The notes beneath the pieces were generated by a model. It made no database searches and was not told the DNA's origin. It was given only the letters and a program-made list of their open reading frames with translations. A program made the position numbers and the translations under genes. DNA of 64,000 nucleotides from Asterias rubens (Eukaryota > Echinodermata > Asteroidea > Forcipulatida > Asteriidae), in contig NC_047065.1 in assembly GCF_902459465.1 (NCBI RefSeq), forward strand, positions 682,001 to 746,000, given 5' to 3'. This document shows, one piece after another, positions 35,601 to 43,942 of the stretch (its first letter is position 1; every line of letters starts with the position of its first letter).

Positions 35601-37062
35601 TCATGAACTAAAGTAACACTTGTTTCCATAGACTTACATTGGGTTTTATTTAACTACAAGTATTTTTAATTCTTCAATTTCACATTGTATATTGTTTTCT
35701 TTTTATGTAGGCGCCTCGTTCGAATGCGCGCATAATTTGCTCCGTCTATTGAAAGTGTTGTTCTAATTGTTTTGATTTCTTGTTTGTGCAGAACCTAGGC
35801 AGTGTATGGTGTGTGGAAATCTTGCTGTGTACGAATGTAAACCATGTAAATCCAGCGATCGTTTATCTGAAAGTGTACACATCAATAATTACTGTGCGGA
35901 TTGCTTCGCCACGGTGAGTCATATTGTGAAATGTTAAGTCATATAAAAAGCAACAACTGTTAATATACTTTTTTAGGCTTTGCATGGTGAGGTATTAATG
36001 TATATTCAGTTTGCAGTAACTGTGTAGATTTTTTCTTTGGCATCAGGTCTTGCTTTTTATTGTAAAAATTTGTTTATTTAAAATCAAGTAAAAAACTTCA
36101 GCGGAAACTGACTTGGTAAATTTAATTTTAGTTAGTCTGGTCCCACATTTATTGGTTTGTAACTTGCAATTCAACCTATTCTTCTTCGATGTAGACGCAC
36201 AGCACAAAACGATCTGACCACAAGCCCACAGATCTCTTCACACCAGACGCTTTCTTGAAAGATTTTTACGCTGTCACAATGGAAAAAGGTTACGATGAGG
36301 CATCAGTGGACCAGCATCGCCAGCTGATGCTCAAACCTAAACTCATGGATTTATTTGCCGTCATTTGTATCAGGACAAGTCACTACGTCTCGTTTGTCAA
36401 AGCAGGGAGAGAGAGTGAATCTGAATGGGTGTTCTTCGACAGTATGGCAGACAGACAAGGTGAAGTTATTTCTCATGGTTTACTTCATAACCATCTTTAT
36501 TACTTTATGAAATATTATTCTGGCATGAACAGAATTGAAACCCTGGCCATAAACAATAACTGGGCTTTGGTCATTTGTTACTCATAAGCTATTTTCCTTC
36601 GGAATCGACATTGCTTTTATGGGTCAACATTTCTTTAAAAAAGTGAAAAGTATGTACTGACTTTTTAAAGTAATGGCTAACTTTGAAACATACCAATTCA
36701 ATAATGCTCTACATGTACTCAATGGAAAACAATAATAATTGTGAAACATAATTTTTAAAAGTTGTACAACTGCAATACATTTATTGTTTGAATTCTTTAA
36801 TGATTTACTATTTTTTTAAATTATATGTATGAAGTTTTTAATTGACAATCTTTTATGGTTCCATTCTTCTTCCACAGGTGATCAACAGGGCTACAACATC
36901 CCACAAATAACACACCTGAAAGATTTACGGAGCTGGGTTGACCCAAAGAACGTTGAATCTTCTGAGAAGAAACAACTGCCTGAACTTATGACCCGACTTC
37001 TTGGAGATGCATATATTTGTATGTACTCCAACACAGAGGAAAGAAAACTCACGTATGTATAG
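13173..37062 (+). CDS. CYLD: CYLD deubiquitinase with five inserted death domains (complete gene)
   Basis: Nineteen coding exons: 13173-13736, 14352-14669, 15551-15671, 17312-17494, 17843-18034, 18504-18758, 19573-19830, 20417-20665, 21001-21330, 22111-22380, 30995-31224, 32092-32260, 32814-33072, 33412-33570, 34455-34590, 35177-35285, 35792-35913, 36195-36459, 36878-37062. Every junction is GT-AG with matching phase. The total is 4374 bases, so 1457 residues against 956 in human. CYLD trims Lys63- and Met1-linked ubiquitin chains from NF-kB and cell-death regulators. Order: N-terminal region, CAP-Gly 1 and 2, a Ser/Lys-rich linker (SSEPFF... like human RSELFY), five death domains (about residues 460-913), CAP-Gly 3, and the USP with a B-box-like zinc insert. 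The catalytic Cys (about 1084), His (about 1371) and Asp (about 1390) are present. The death-domain block is absent from human CYLD. A mis-joined pair of adjacent genes is the main alternative, but phases and domain order argue against it. Confidence 0.88.
14091..14247 (+). mobile_element. SINE 3' module, GGTGCCCTTGAA family
   Basis: A stretch starting GCCTGATACTTCAGAGAGGC with CATTACCTTGGTGCCCTTGA, CTCATAGAGTGCCCTTTACC and AAAATGCCTTGGTGCCCTTG. Diverged copies lie at 38150, 45657 and 51480; in the last it follows a tRNA-like head, so it is probably the tail of a composite SINE. Confidence 0.55.
14670..15190 (+). other. CYLD intron 2, non-coding
   Basis: No features beyond AT-rich intron sequence, up to the SINE at 15191. 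Confidence 0.5.
15191..15260 (-). mobile_element. tRNA-derived SINE head
   Basis: The minus strand reads GGCTAAATAGCTCAGTTGTT (A box), an anticodon-arm-like stretch with GTTAATCC, and a degenerate B box. The flank CATGGCGGTTTCTTTATTTTGTC matches the sequence next to the two better copies at 55429 and 55740. It is too degenerate to be a working tRNA gene. Confidence 0.6.
15551..15671 (+). CDS. CYLD: CYLD exon 3: second half of CAP-Gly 2
   Basis: 121 bases, phase 0 in and phase 1 out, encoding [20 protein letters not shown] and ending VENQWG. SGTDG is the degenerate CAP-Gly signature (GKNDG in the family). The short exon is followed by a long repeat-rich intron. Confidence 0.8.
15766..15779 (+). 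repeat. Poly-G tract
   Basis: Run of about 14 guanines in CYLD intron 3; the exact length is uncertain. Confidence 0.7.
16236..16758 (+). repeat. 37-base minisatellite, about 14 copies
   Basis: Head-to-tail units starting AACACCTCAACTGAAGGCCT and ending GGGCTGGGGCGGCC, nearly identical. One copy has a 10-base deletion, and two carry CTCGAGGG in place of CTCTAGGG. GC-rich against an AT-rich background, in CYLD intron 3. There are no unique spacers, so this is not a CRISPR array. Confidence 0.95.
16806..17046 (+). repeat. 20-base minisatellite, 12 copies
   Basis: Twelve units of GGTCCTTTACAATGTGTTGT; two have GTTGCGG. It starts 48 bases after the 37-base array ends. Open frames of more than 100 codons cross it in all three forward frames only because the unit lacks stops. 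Confidence 0.95.
17086..17218. mobile_element. Small foldback element with perfect inner stem
   Basis: The outer ends are GCAAATAC and GTATTTGC. The inner stem pairs AGGTGCATTGCTGGTCTAGC with GCTAGACCAGCATGCACCT around a loop of about 14 bases. There is no coding capacity. It directly follows the 20-base array. Confidence 0.7.
17312..18034 (+). CDS. CYLD: CYLD exons 4-5: Ser/Lys-rich linker
   Basis: Exons 17312-17494 and 17843-18034, both phase 1 at both ends. They encode [20 protein letters not shown] and, later, [20 protein letters not shown] and [16 protein letters not shown]. The first resembles human RSELFYTLNG and the last resembles human AEDPAKSLTE, so these exons match the human linker just before the death-domain block. 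For exon 5 the acceptor at 17842 is preferred over a later TAG because only it gives the in-frame SEQSKNKSS reading. A poly-G run lies in the intron between them. Confidence 0.75.
17740..17759 (+). repeat. Poly-G tract
   Basis: Run of about 18-19 guanines between CYLD exons 4 and 5; length uncertain. Confidence 0.75.
18072..18225. mobile_element. Palindromic MITE, CCTAAGTTAGGA family
   Basis: Words such as GTCCTAACTTAGGATAAGTC and their inverses CCTAAGATTAATCCTAAGTT are arranged as a foldback. Related elements lie at 18795-18895 and 34213-34395. Confidence 0.55.
18504..18758 (+). CDS. CYLD: CYLD exon 6: death domain 1
   Basis: A single 255-base exon, phase 1 at both ends, residues about 460-544. 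It shows the six-helix death-domain pattern: [20 protein letters not shown] (helices 2-3), then [11 protein letters not shown] with the conserved tryptophan of helix 5, and [18 protein letters not shown] at the end. Death domains pair with each other in receptor and adaptor complexes such as TNFR1-TRADD-RIPK1 and FADD. Confidence 0.8.
18795..18895. mobile_element. Palindromic MITE remnant
   Basis: Ends ATTCACAAAGAGTTCAGACT and CTAGGACTCTTTGTGAAAT form an inverted repeat. It resembles the family at 18072 and 34213. Confidence 0.5.
19081..19506. mobile_element. MITE-like element, CACTGGACACTATTGG family
   Basis: It starts AAGACACTGGACACTATTGG and ends ACCAATAGTGTTCAGTGCTT. The middle contains a small duplication of the AATTCTGATGTCTCG / AATTCTGAGGTCTCG word. 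In CYLD intron 6. Confidence 0.75.
19573..19830 (+). CDS. CYLD: CYLD exon 7: death domain 2
   Basis: 258-base exon, phase 1-1, residues about 545-630. It includes [33 protein letters not shown] with the helix-5 tryptophan, and [18 protein letters not shown]. The start [17 protein letters not shown] parallels the starts of domains 3 and 4 (GLDDDIV, GVTDEML). Confidence 0.8.
19975..20370 (+). mobile_element. tRNA-Leu-derived SINE
   Basis: The head reads TTGTGGCCAAGTGGATAATAG, then CACTGGACTCCAAGTCTGG and a B box TTCGAGTCCC, like a tRNA-Leu(CAA) gene with extra bases. It is followed by the family's conserved AGACACTTAACCATGTTTGC and a TATTATTACTTTTATTC tail. Relatives lie at 33724, 45260, 51283 and, on the minus strand, 52140 and 61270. 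Confidence 0.7.
20417..20665 (+). CDS. CYLD: CYLD exon 8: death domain 3
   Basis: 249-base exon, phase 1-1, residues about 631-713. It is the most canonical of the five: [20 protein letters not shown], then [11 protein letters not shown] with the helix-5 tryptophan, and [19 protein letters not shown]. Confidence 0.85.
21001..21330 (+). CDS. CYLD: CYLD exon 9: death domain 4 plus acidic tail
   Basis: 330-base exon, phase 1-1, residues about 714-823. [40 protein letters not shown] and [20 protein letters not shown] give a full death domain. The exon is about 25 codons longer than its neighbours and ends in a Ser/Asp-rich tail ([18 protein letters not shown]). Its acceptor directly follows TTTGATGTTTAG. 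Confidence 0.85.
21816..22085 (+). mobile_element. LINE 3' end (CR1/L2-type)
   Basis: The plus strand encodes [20 protein letters not shown] then [15 protein letters not shown], the typical end of a non-LTR retrotransposon reverse transcriptase. A short 3' UTR and GCGCTTTATAAATGCTG with a TTATCATAATTATTATTG tail follow. It is 5'-truncated and lies just upstream of exon 10. Confidence 0.6.
22111..22380 (+). CDS. CYLD: CYLD exon 10: death domain 5 (divergent)
   Basis: 270-base exon, phase 1-1, residues about 824-913. The pattern is weaker than in domains 1-4: [40 protein letters not shown] and [19 protein letters not shown]. The helix-5 tryptophan (DRW) and the spacing are kept. It is called a death domain from size, position and pattern; another death-fold type is possible. 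Confidence 0.65.
22984..23337. mobile_element. MITE-like element, CACTGGACACTATTGG family
   Basis: It starts AAAGGCACTGGACACTATTG and ends ACGTGTCCAGTGCCTTTAA, an inverted pair. About 350 bases, with no coding capacity. Confidence 0.75.
23597..23975. mobile_element. MITE-like element, CACTGGACACTATTGG family
   Basis: It starts AAAGGCAGTGGACACTATTG and ends ACCAATAGTGTCTATTGTCT. Same orientation as the copy at 22984, 260 bases away. Confidence 0.75.
24040..24625 (+). repeat. Complex tandem repeat, unit about 112-150 bases
   Basis: Five occurrences of CATCCAAGGTACAGGTTAAG-like units, with GATCGAGGGTACAGTTTGC and CCCTTGATCCTCCCTTTGAT between. One part contains three extra copies of a 25-base CTTTGATCTTGGCCCTTGAT sub-unit. 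The array begins in a tRNA-like word, GGCTAGATAGCTCAGTTGGT, so it may have grown from a SINE. Confidence 0.8.
27155..27320. mobile_element. Foldback MITE remnant, GCTTAGCA-rich family
   Basis: Words such as GTAAGCAGAAAATACTGCTC, GGGCACCGACCACAACAATT and TCTGTTGAGCAATGCTATTC match the inside of the element at 6848. The ends are eroded. Confidence 0.5.
29283..29526 (+). repeat. 15-base minisatellite, about 16 copies
   Basis: Units of AAGCTTGCTTAACCA, nearly invariant. Each unit holds a HindIII site. It encodes (QSLLN)n on one strand and (VKQAL)n on the other, only because the unit is a multiple of three. In CYLD intron 10. Confidence 0.95.
30991..30997 (+). promoter_or_regulatory. NAGNAG tandem acceptor of CYLD exon 11
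   Basis: ACAGCAG gives two acceptors three bases apart. Use of the first adds one residue (Ala at the junction) relative to the second. Both keep frame. Confidence 0.55.
30995..32260 (+). CDS. CYLD: CYLD exons 11-12: CAP-Gly 3
   Basis: Exon 11 (30995-31224) encodes [20 protein letters not shown] and ends LVAGIEL. Exon 12 (32092-32260) continues [20 protein letters not shown] and [20 protein letters not shown]. Human CYLD has [29 protein letters not shown] and ALFVKLKSCRPDSRF in the same order. In vertebrates this third CAP-Gly binds a proline-rich region of NEMO. The acceptor is a tandem CAGCAG, so the exon can start at 30995 or 30998. The intron between the halves holds a 55-base minisatellite. 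Confidence 0.9.
31430..32022 (+). repeat. 55-base minisatellite, about 11 copies
   Basis: Units of TACAGGACTCAGGAAAGTAC continuing AGAGTATACAGTGCTTACAC and ACATCAGTGTATGGG, almost identical. Variants are T/A at GCTTAC / GCTAAC. It lies inside the CAP-Gly 3 intron. Long open frames in all three forward frames are artefacts of the repeat. Confidence 0.95.
32282..32668 (+). repeat. Degenerate 13-base repeat
   Basis: About 30 diverged units of TACTAACTGTTGG in the intron before the first USP exon. Confidence 0.85.
32814..37062 (+). CDS. CYLD: CYLD exons 13-19: USP catalytic domain
   Basis: Exon 13 has [20 protein letters not shown] with the nucleophile Cys (codon 32924-32926). Exons 14-16 carry [25 protein letters not shown] and [20 protein letters not shown]. 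Exon 17 ([20 protein letters not shown]) supplies the B-box-like zinc ligands inserted in the CYLD USP. Exon 18 holds [12 protein letters not shown] with the general base His (codon 36381-36383) and [11 protein letters not shown] with Asp. Exon 19 ends [21 protein letters not shown]. All steps align with human CYLD, so the enzyme is predicted active on Met1 and Lys63 chains. Confidence 0.92.
33008..33169 (+). repeat. 81-base tandem duplication of the exon 13 end and its splice donor
   Basis: The sequence from GATCTTCCATTGTATGCTGA through the donor CAGTAAGTTCAAGTCATT occurs at 33008 and again at 33089, with one difference (CCACTC / CCGCTC). Two equivalent donors therefore exist at 33073 and 33154. 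Use of the second would read CAG TAA and end the protein inside the USP domain. Confidence 0.9.
33724..33845 (+). mobile_element. tRNA-Leu-derived SINE, truncated
   Basis: TGTGGTCGAGCGGTCAAGCG, CACCGGACTCAAGCTCTGAT and a degenerate B box, as in the copy at 19975. In CYLD intron 14. Confidence 0.6.
34012..34212. mobile_element. Foldback MITE, near-intact copy
   Basis: It starts GGCCCAATTTCATAGAGCTG and ends CAGCTCTATGAAATAGGGCC, inverted copies of each other. The inside has GTTACCAGCCAAACTACCAA and GTGGCTGGTATTTTGCTCAT, again complementary, so the whole 200 bases can fold back. Confidence 0.8.
34213..34395. mobile_element. Palindromic MITE, CCTAAGTTAGGA family
   Basis: It starts CAGTCAGCCATTGATTTCAC and carries TAGGATTAATCTTAGGACTT and inverse words. 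It directly abuts the previous element. Confidence 0.6.
35515..35610 (+). mobile_element. LINE 3' fragment
   Basis: Encodes [20 protein letters not shown] then SLDKFMN and a stop, the end of a CR1/L2-type reverse transcriptase. In CYLD intron 16. Confidence 0.55.
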
Positions 37063-37239
37063 TATTTGGACTGTAATGAGTTAAGTGTGGACCACTATGT
37101 GTCGTCTAGCTTTGCAGATTCGAGTCTAGGAGCGGAAGGCTAAAATCTCGAAGAAAACTCACAGTTATGCTGTTGAGAGTCGGAGGTTTAACAAACTCCC
37201 ACTTGGTTGCTTGAGGCCGGGCTGAACCGGACATGGCCT
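37063..37239 (+). other. Start of CYLD 3' UTR
   Basis: Non-coding sequence after the TAG stop. No close canonical polyadenylation signal; AATAAA-like hexamers occur only further on, for example near 37817 and 40067. Confidence 0.4.
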
Positions 37240-37690
37240 GGGTGACGGAAACCTCCCATTACCATCTTATGTGGATTTTAAAGGAAACCTGCCTTGGTCT
37301 ACGTGAAGGGCGGAGTTTTAAACCATGGTCCACATGTGAAGGGTGGAGTCAGGTGGATGGAATCGACCATGGTCTATGTTCAGGGCAGAGTTTTGAAGGA
37401 AAACTGCCTTGGTCAACATGTGAAGGGCGGCGATTTTTTGCAGGAAACCGACCATGGTCAACAAGTGAAGGGCAAGGATGGAAACCTACCATGGTCTATG
37501 TGTAGAGCGGAGTTTTGCAGGAAACCTATAATGATCAATGTGGGTTGGATGGAGTCTTGGAAACAATTAATGGTCACCATGCGTAGGGTAACAGCGAAAG
37601 GCAGAGTCTGTCTTGAAAGGAATATTACAATAATCTATATGTAAAACAGGGCCAAGTATTGCAAGAAACCTACAACGATCATTTTGACTT
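37240..37690 (+). repeat. Degenerate tandem repeat, unit about 60 bases
   Basis: Recurring GTGAAGGGCGGAGTTTT, CCATGGTC(T/A)A(C/T)ATGTG and GGAAACC words, about seven diverged units, directly downstream of CYLD. The open frames across it show no conservation. Confidence 0.7.
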
Positions 37691-38149
37691 TTGTTATTGA
37701 AAATTCCATCTAAAGACGGAGGCAGTCTACACAGATTCCTATCGGATCCAAAATACCAATGAATTTGGGCGGCTCCAGTGAAAGATACTACGGGCTAAAT
37801 TGTCAGTCACTGCATGTGGAATAAATTCAAAGTTAAAACTCTTAAAACAAGTCATAAAAATTGATAGAAAGTGTTATCATTTATTAATCTCAATTAATAC
37901 ATAAAGCCCATAAAAAATGTAATGTGAGAAAACACCACTTCATAGGACCTTTAAGAATTTAGATCTCATGGAAACGATTTTGGAATCATGCTAAAAACTT
38001 TACAATACATACATTATATGTACATTAACTTCCAGAAAGCATTGCTGTACATAGTGTTATAGAACCAATGATGTAGCTAGGTCTGGTGACCTGGTCCACT
38101 TTCTCAAGATCTTTTTTTGTGGCCTGGGTCTTGGTTTTAGAAGAGGTGG

Positions 38150-38322
38150 CAGGCCTGATACTTCACAGAGGCAAGGATGGCGATTGCCTTCATGCCGCCT
38201 CTGGTCATTGCCTTGGTGCCCTTGAAGTGCTCAAGTAGAAGTTCACTCATAGTGTGCCCTTTACAAAGGAGAAAATGTTCTGATGCCATTGCCCTCTTGG
38301 ACTTCAAGGTGTTTATACTACA
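38150..38322 (+). mobile_element. SINE 3' module
   Basis: GCCTGATACTTCACAGAGGC, GGTCATTGCCTTGGTGCCCT and CATAGTGTGCCCTTTACA, the same family as 14091 and 45657. Confidence 0.55.
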
Positions 38323-40140
38323 ATAGAAAAACCAAACCTACAAACTTGGAGGACAAAATTGCTTAGGTTTGGGATGACGTATTCTTGCTCTGTTCAACAA
38401 CAAATTGATGACATGTATATATTCTATGCTATATGACAGGATTATCTCTTTGCATAAACATTAACAAAAGAAAACAAATTGATTATCACAAGAGAAGAAG
38501 GAACTGTATTCAATTGTATCGAAATTGTACTGGATATGACCTATGATGTATATGGACGTTTTGTGCATTACTTGATGTATTATGACCTGAGATATATGGC
38601 CTTCTTGTGGGTTGACCTTAAAACATGGATGCGTAGCCTAGGCATTCTGTTGGATTTGATGCATTGAAATAGAGCTTCTGGTATCTGTGCGTATTTGTTC
38701 CGAGGCGTTAAAGCTGTATGGCAAATTTCAGTTTCTCCAACATTTGTCCAATGGTTGATTTGGATAATCTTGCCCTGTCACATGGCTACTCTATGTCTAC
38801 GGCTGACATAGAGGGCATGCACACCAGACACTGACGACAAGTAGCCTTTCCCATGAAGGTTCGTTTGAGCTTGACATTCTTTGTGTTCTATTGATATAAT
38901 CTCAAGTAATGACCTCACCATGTCGATGTAACCTCACTACCAGTGAACTGTACACAAATTAATTTCTAATCGAGCGTACATATAATGTAGATTCTTTTCA
39001 TGATTAGCGCAAAGTATTTATGAAATAACTTCACTTTTTATATGAAAGCAAAGGAATGGATTGTTAATTTATTGTTAATAATGTTATACATGTATATTAG
39101 CGCATGACGGAACTAAATATCAATGCACGCTGCAAACAAACCACGTGAAATAGTAAATACACTCTACATTGTACAATAATAAAAAATACGTGAATGATAG
39201 CTAAAACTCTTTGGAATGTTATTGGTGGAGTTTGATTAAGTTCCACCCTTCCCTTACTTGATGTTCTATTCAAAAGTCATTCAGACACAAAGTACATGTA
39301 CATGTACTTTTTAATAACAAAGAATGGAGTAAGTCAATATGGTTGATGACTGTGAACGTTATTGGTTGATTTAAATACACATACTTTAGTTTTTATTCAG
39401 AACTTACACAGAGCTGTAATGTCAAATGGTCAGAGATGTCACTAGACTTTAAAACCACTGTATTTTTTAAAGAAGTTTCCTCTTTTTTTATTACCAGCAT
39501 TAGACTGTTTTGGGTTTAGATTTGAAACAATTTCCGAATCACATTTTTGAAACATGTACAAAACTGCAGGCATAATTTGTCAGTTTAGACTTTGCATCAA
39601 TCATAGAAGCTACTTATTTCTGCGCTAAGTTTTGGTGAAAACTGTGAACGAACACAATACCCAAATAAAAATATTGCCTTGCATGGCGTTTTTTTAAAAA
39701 GCAGATTAAAACATTACAACATTGTTGTGTAAAAGACTTATCCCCTTTTTTAAAATTCTAGTCACCATTCTTTCAAAATTTTCAGTGATTTGAGTTTACG
39801 GAAACATGTTTTCTCAGTACCAGAAGATTTGAATCAATATAAGTCTTCAAAACAGTTATAATTATAAATATTTTACAAAGTCAAACAAGAGATTTTATTT
39901 TGATAATTTTTGAATTTTAAGGTTTGACCATTAGTCTAGGTAACTAACAGCAGAGATGAGAAATTGTACAGTTATTATATAATTGCCAATAAACATACCC
40001 CGATTTATGTATATGCATTTTCAATTGTTGAATTGTATTGTCCAAGGACTGTTGAACAAAGCTTTAAAATAAAACGATGGGATGTCAAATAGTTACTAAT
40101 TAGAACACTTGCCGTTTTTCTTTCATTTGTGCCACATTAT
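38323..40140. other. Non-coding stretch, possibly distal CYLD 3' UTR
   Basis: AT-rich sequence without recognisable genes or repeats. It ends with a possible signal ATAAAA near 40067. Confidence 0.4.
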
Positions 40141-40159
40141 CATCTGCTCCTTTATGGCA

Positions 40160-40202
40160 CAAGCTTATATCAAGCTTATATCAAGCTTATATCAAGCTTA
40201 TG
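40160..40202 (+). repeat. Short tandem repeat, 12-base unit
   Basis: Four AAGCTTATATC-type units (CAAGCTTATATCAAGCTTAT). Confidence 0.8.
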
Positions 40203-40221
40203 CACCACGTACCTCTAGTAC

Positions 40222-40369
40222 CCAATTTCATAGAAGTAGCTGAGCACAACAATGTTATGCTTACCAGAAAAACGTTACCAGCCAAGATACCATGTCACAT
40301 GAACAATTTGTGACTGGTATCCTGCTAATTTTTACTAAGCACAAAACTTGTAAGCAAAATTGGGCCCAG
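40222..40369. mobile_element. Foldback MITE copy
   Basis: It starts CCCAATTTCATAGAAGTAGC and ends AAGCAAAATTGGGCCC, with CAGCCAAGATACCATGTCAC inside. Same family as 34012. Confidence 0.65.
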
Positions 40370-41054
40370 ATTGCTTCCAATAGCAGGGTGCCCTGGTAGA
40401 GGTTTGAAGACTTCAACTTTGAGTTTGATACATCAGTATGGTGTTCTTAAAGACAGAACCAAGGACTGCATGCAAAGGAGGCTGAGGAACCGCAAGCAAT
40501 CTTCTGCAGTCCAGAACATTCTGAGACTTTCTTTGTTATGGTGGAGAATGAAATGTAGTACATTCCTTTGACATTTCTGATGTATTGTACATCATGTGTG
40601 TGCAATGAGGGGACAAGATTGTGTAAGCTATGTATATTGTGCACTATACATCAAGTGTTACAGTCATGCTACATGTACAAGTGGCTGTGGAATAGACTTG
40701 TGACAGGGATACCACACCATCTTCAGTCAGTTGTACACACCATATCCACCTACATGTACATGGTCTGGAGTTTGAACTGTTCTATCAACTCGCTTAGCAG
40801 CCATCACTTAAAATTTGCTGCAGATGATAGCACCCTCTCTAGTTGGTGTTTGGAACAGCCATTTGACACTGCAGACAACTTGAGAAAAGGATGTGACCTC
40901 ATGGTGTTCGTGTCTTATTCAACAGTTTCCCTTCCTTGGGAAAAGTGAAGGTAGGATGTCAGTACTAAATACGCCCTTCCTCTTATATTATTCCAGATTA
41001 TTCCTTCAAATAATGAACTATGGTATAGACATGTATTGCTTGAATGCAAGATAT

Positions 41055-41429
41055 CGTGTCTTTTCATTCTAGTCTACACTCCACCAAAAAGAAGGAACCA
41101 AGCCGCTCTATTTCAGAATCTAATACACATGTACCCTTATTTGTTTTTGGTTTGTTTCTCCATCTTGTTTAGTCTCCATCTATTTCTTGTTCAGTTTCTT
41201 GGTTTTACATGGGATAACTTTCCGTATGTCTTTTCATTCAAGTCTACACTCCACCGTAAAGAAGGAACCAAGCCGCTTCATTTCACTCTATTTTGAGTTG
41301 TCTAGTCATGGAGGTAGAATCTAATACACGTACCCTTATTTTGTTTTTGGTTTGTTTCTCCATCTTGTTTAGTCTCCATCTATTTCTTGTTCCGTTTCTT
41401 GGTTTTACATGGGATAACTTTCCGTATGG
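41055..41429 (+). repeat. Tandem duplication of about 175-200 bases
   Basis: Two copies of a block running from GTCTTTTCATTC(T/A)AGTCTA to GGATAACTTTCCGTATG. The open frames with LHLFLVPFLGFTWDNFPY come from this repeat and show no gene structure. Confidence 0.8.
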
Positions 41430-41536
41430 CGCCACCACTTTTTTACTATTTTTTACTAAACGGGATATCTCATTGAGGTAAATTAGATACTATATTATTT
41501 CATATCAAATGAAAAAGTGGTGGCGCCATACGGAAA
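41419..41536. mobile_element. 118-base MITE with perfect 23-base ends
   Basis: TTTCCGTATGGCGCCACCAC at the left end and its exact inverse GTGGTGGCGCCATACGGAAA at the right end. The AT-rich inside ends in TTTTTACTATTTTTTACT. No coding capacity. Confidence 0.8.
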
Positions 41537-42462
41537 CTTTTCCGTTACATGGTCACTCTTATCATACATACCGCCTTTTATCAAAATTTGACAAAGTGAC
41601 TTCAAGTAAAGCATCTTAACCAGACTTTGTAATCTTTTAACCTTGAAAAATTTCAACATTTTAATTGAATCTATCTACTTTCCTCAACAGTGAAACAAAC
41701 TGTTAATATTTACATGAATTGAACTATTTTATACAAATATAAAAAATAACAAGAATGATACACACCACTAGTTTTACATCCAAAAGTAAATATTCAAGTG
41801 ACACCAGACGTTGCATTATAGTTTTTTTTAAAATTGGTCATCAGTAGTGCTTACAGATGTGTGTATAATAGGTGCTTTGACATTTTGAGCAAAAAACCCA
41901 TTGCACCCCCGCAAGATATTCACTGTGCTTTCCCTCAAGTGCTGCCTAAAGATTTCAACCTTTGCTCAAAGTAGTGAAGCCACAGCTTGCACCATGATTA
42001 TATTATCACCTTCAAATAGATGTTTGCGTACATGAAGCCAAACTTTTGTTCCACAAGTTTAAGAGCTGGTCAAAATATCACCGTCACAGAAGTTCTTTCA
42101 AGTACACACTATTTCATCGTTTTAAAGTCTTCTTCCCAAGAACTACTAAGCTGTACATTGTTATTTTTCAAACCTAAGGAACATTTAAACATGAAAGAAC
42201 TATTATACGTAACTTTCATTTGATGCTGTGCCGTACCTCACAGGAGTGCAGGGGTTATATCAACAGGATAACAGTGTATGGCTTTAATTTTTAATCTTCA
42301 TTAACTTTCCATTTAAAAAACAAGAATTAAAAAGGCAAATGTGTCACAAGGAAGTATTTCAGATGATTAATTATGCAAAGTTTAAATTAGAGCAGAAATC
42401 CTTTAGAACACTCCTCAAAATAACGGCAAAATATTTCCATACTAAGTCAAACTGTGTAAATT

Positions 42463-42916
42463 AAGTCAACGCAACTTCAATCATTCCAAGCCAACGCAAC
42501 TTCAATCATTCCAAGCCAACGCAACTTCAATCATTCCAAGCCAACGCAACTTCAATCATTCCAAGCCAACGCAACTTCAATCATTCCAAGCCAACGCAAC
42601 TTCAATCATTCCAAGCCAACGCAACTTCAATCATTCCAAGCCAACGCAACTTCAATCATTCCAAGCCAACGCAACTTCAATCATTCCAAGCCAACGCAAC
42701 TTCAATCATTCCAAGCCAACGCAACTTCAATCATTCCAAGCCAACGCAACTTCAATCATTCCAAGCCAACGCAACTTCAATCATTCCAAGCCAACGCAAC
42801 TTCAATCATTCCAAGCCAACGCAACTTCAATCATTCCAAACCAACGCAACTTCAATCATTCCAAGCCAACGCAACTTCAATCATTCCAAGCCAACGCAAC
42901 TTCAATCATTCCAAAC
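42463..42916 (+). repeat. 25-base minisatellite, about 18 copies
   Basis: Nearly invariant units of CCAACGCAACTTCAATCATT plus CCAAG. One G-to-A variant lies near 42840. It sits in the intergenic region between CYLD and MAF1. Confidence 0.95.
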
Positions 42917-43567
42917 AATACAGTGCATTATAGAATATATGGTCAAATACACGATCAAGTGTTTTTGGTGGTCTCTCAACTGAATAATGTTCTTCAAACA
43001 AACAATTTTTTGTTTTTGAAGCAATCTACTTCAAAAGGTGAATCCAAGTAAAATAAATACATTAAATTAATTTTTTTACAAGTCACTGTGGGACAGCAAA
43101 TAGGAATATTATAAGATAGTGCATGATTTAACCGCATCCTCAACTTACAATTCCCACTAAAGTGACTAAAATCTCAGTTCAAAATACAATACAGCAGGCA
43201 TTCTATCCAGCAAATTTACTTACACATCTGTGCATATCATGAAGCTTTAAAACTGGGCATTAACCCCAATCCTTTCATACAAACTTGTGCGAGTTTCAAC
43301 ACGAACACAAGTTTTCTGAAAAATCCGTTCCTCGGTCACACACAAGCTTCAAAACACGTCAGTATCAGGAAGGCTTAACAAAATTGTGCAAGTACAAGTA
43401 GAATCAAGCAGTGACCCAGTGACCGATCGGATAGCTTTATGGTGTTTGTATTCTCTATTATGATAATTTAATTTTAATAACAAGCTCCTCACTTGTAGTC
43501 CTTTATAAATTTCACAATCTACAAGTAGAATATAACAAATGCAAAACAGAAATATTTTGCATCAATG

Positions 43568-43628
43568 AGCTAAAAGCATGTAAAGCATGAAGCTAAAAGC
43601 ATGTAAAGCATGAAGCTAAAAGCATGTT
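43568..43628 (+). repeat. Short tandem repeat, 22-base unit
   Basis: Three units of GCTAAAAGCATGTAAAGCAT-type sequence. Confidence 0.8.
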
Positions 43629-43909
43629 TGCACATGGATCCATTTCACAAAGAGTTGAAGATTGATCTTAACTTTGTACTTATCTTAAATTGCTTAGCAT
43701 GTGATAAGTGTGATGTGACAATACAAATCAATATAGCAATACTGCCAACTCATCTTAAGACGAAAGTATTTGACTACTTGGTGAAATTGAACCCTGTCGG
43801 TATCATAAAAATGTAATAAGCCTTAAACTCATCAAGTAAATTGTTGTTATTTACATTCAACACACAATGTAAGTTACCATGGATGGCATCTACATCCTCC
43901 AAACACAAA

Positions 43910-43942
43910 CCACATCCAAACACAAACCACATCCAAACACAG
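43910..43942 (+). repeat. Short tandem repeat, 17-base unit
   Basis: CCAAACACAAACCACAT occurs twice with a third partial copy. Confidence 0.7.

Noticed and set aside
37233..37644. Overlapping frames downstream of CYLD
   Set aside because: They lie in a degenerate tandem repeat with no conserved domain or splice signals.
41036..41481. Frames with LFLVPFLGFTWDNFPY
   Set aside because: Generated by a tandem duplication ending in a MITE; no gene structure.
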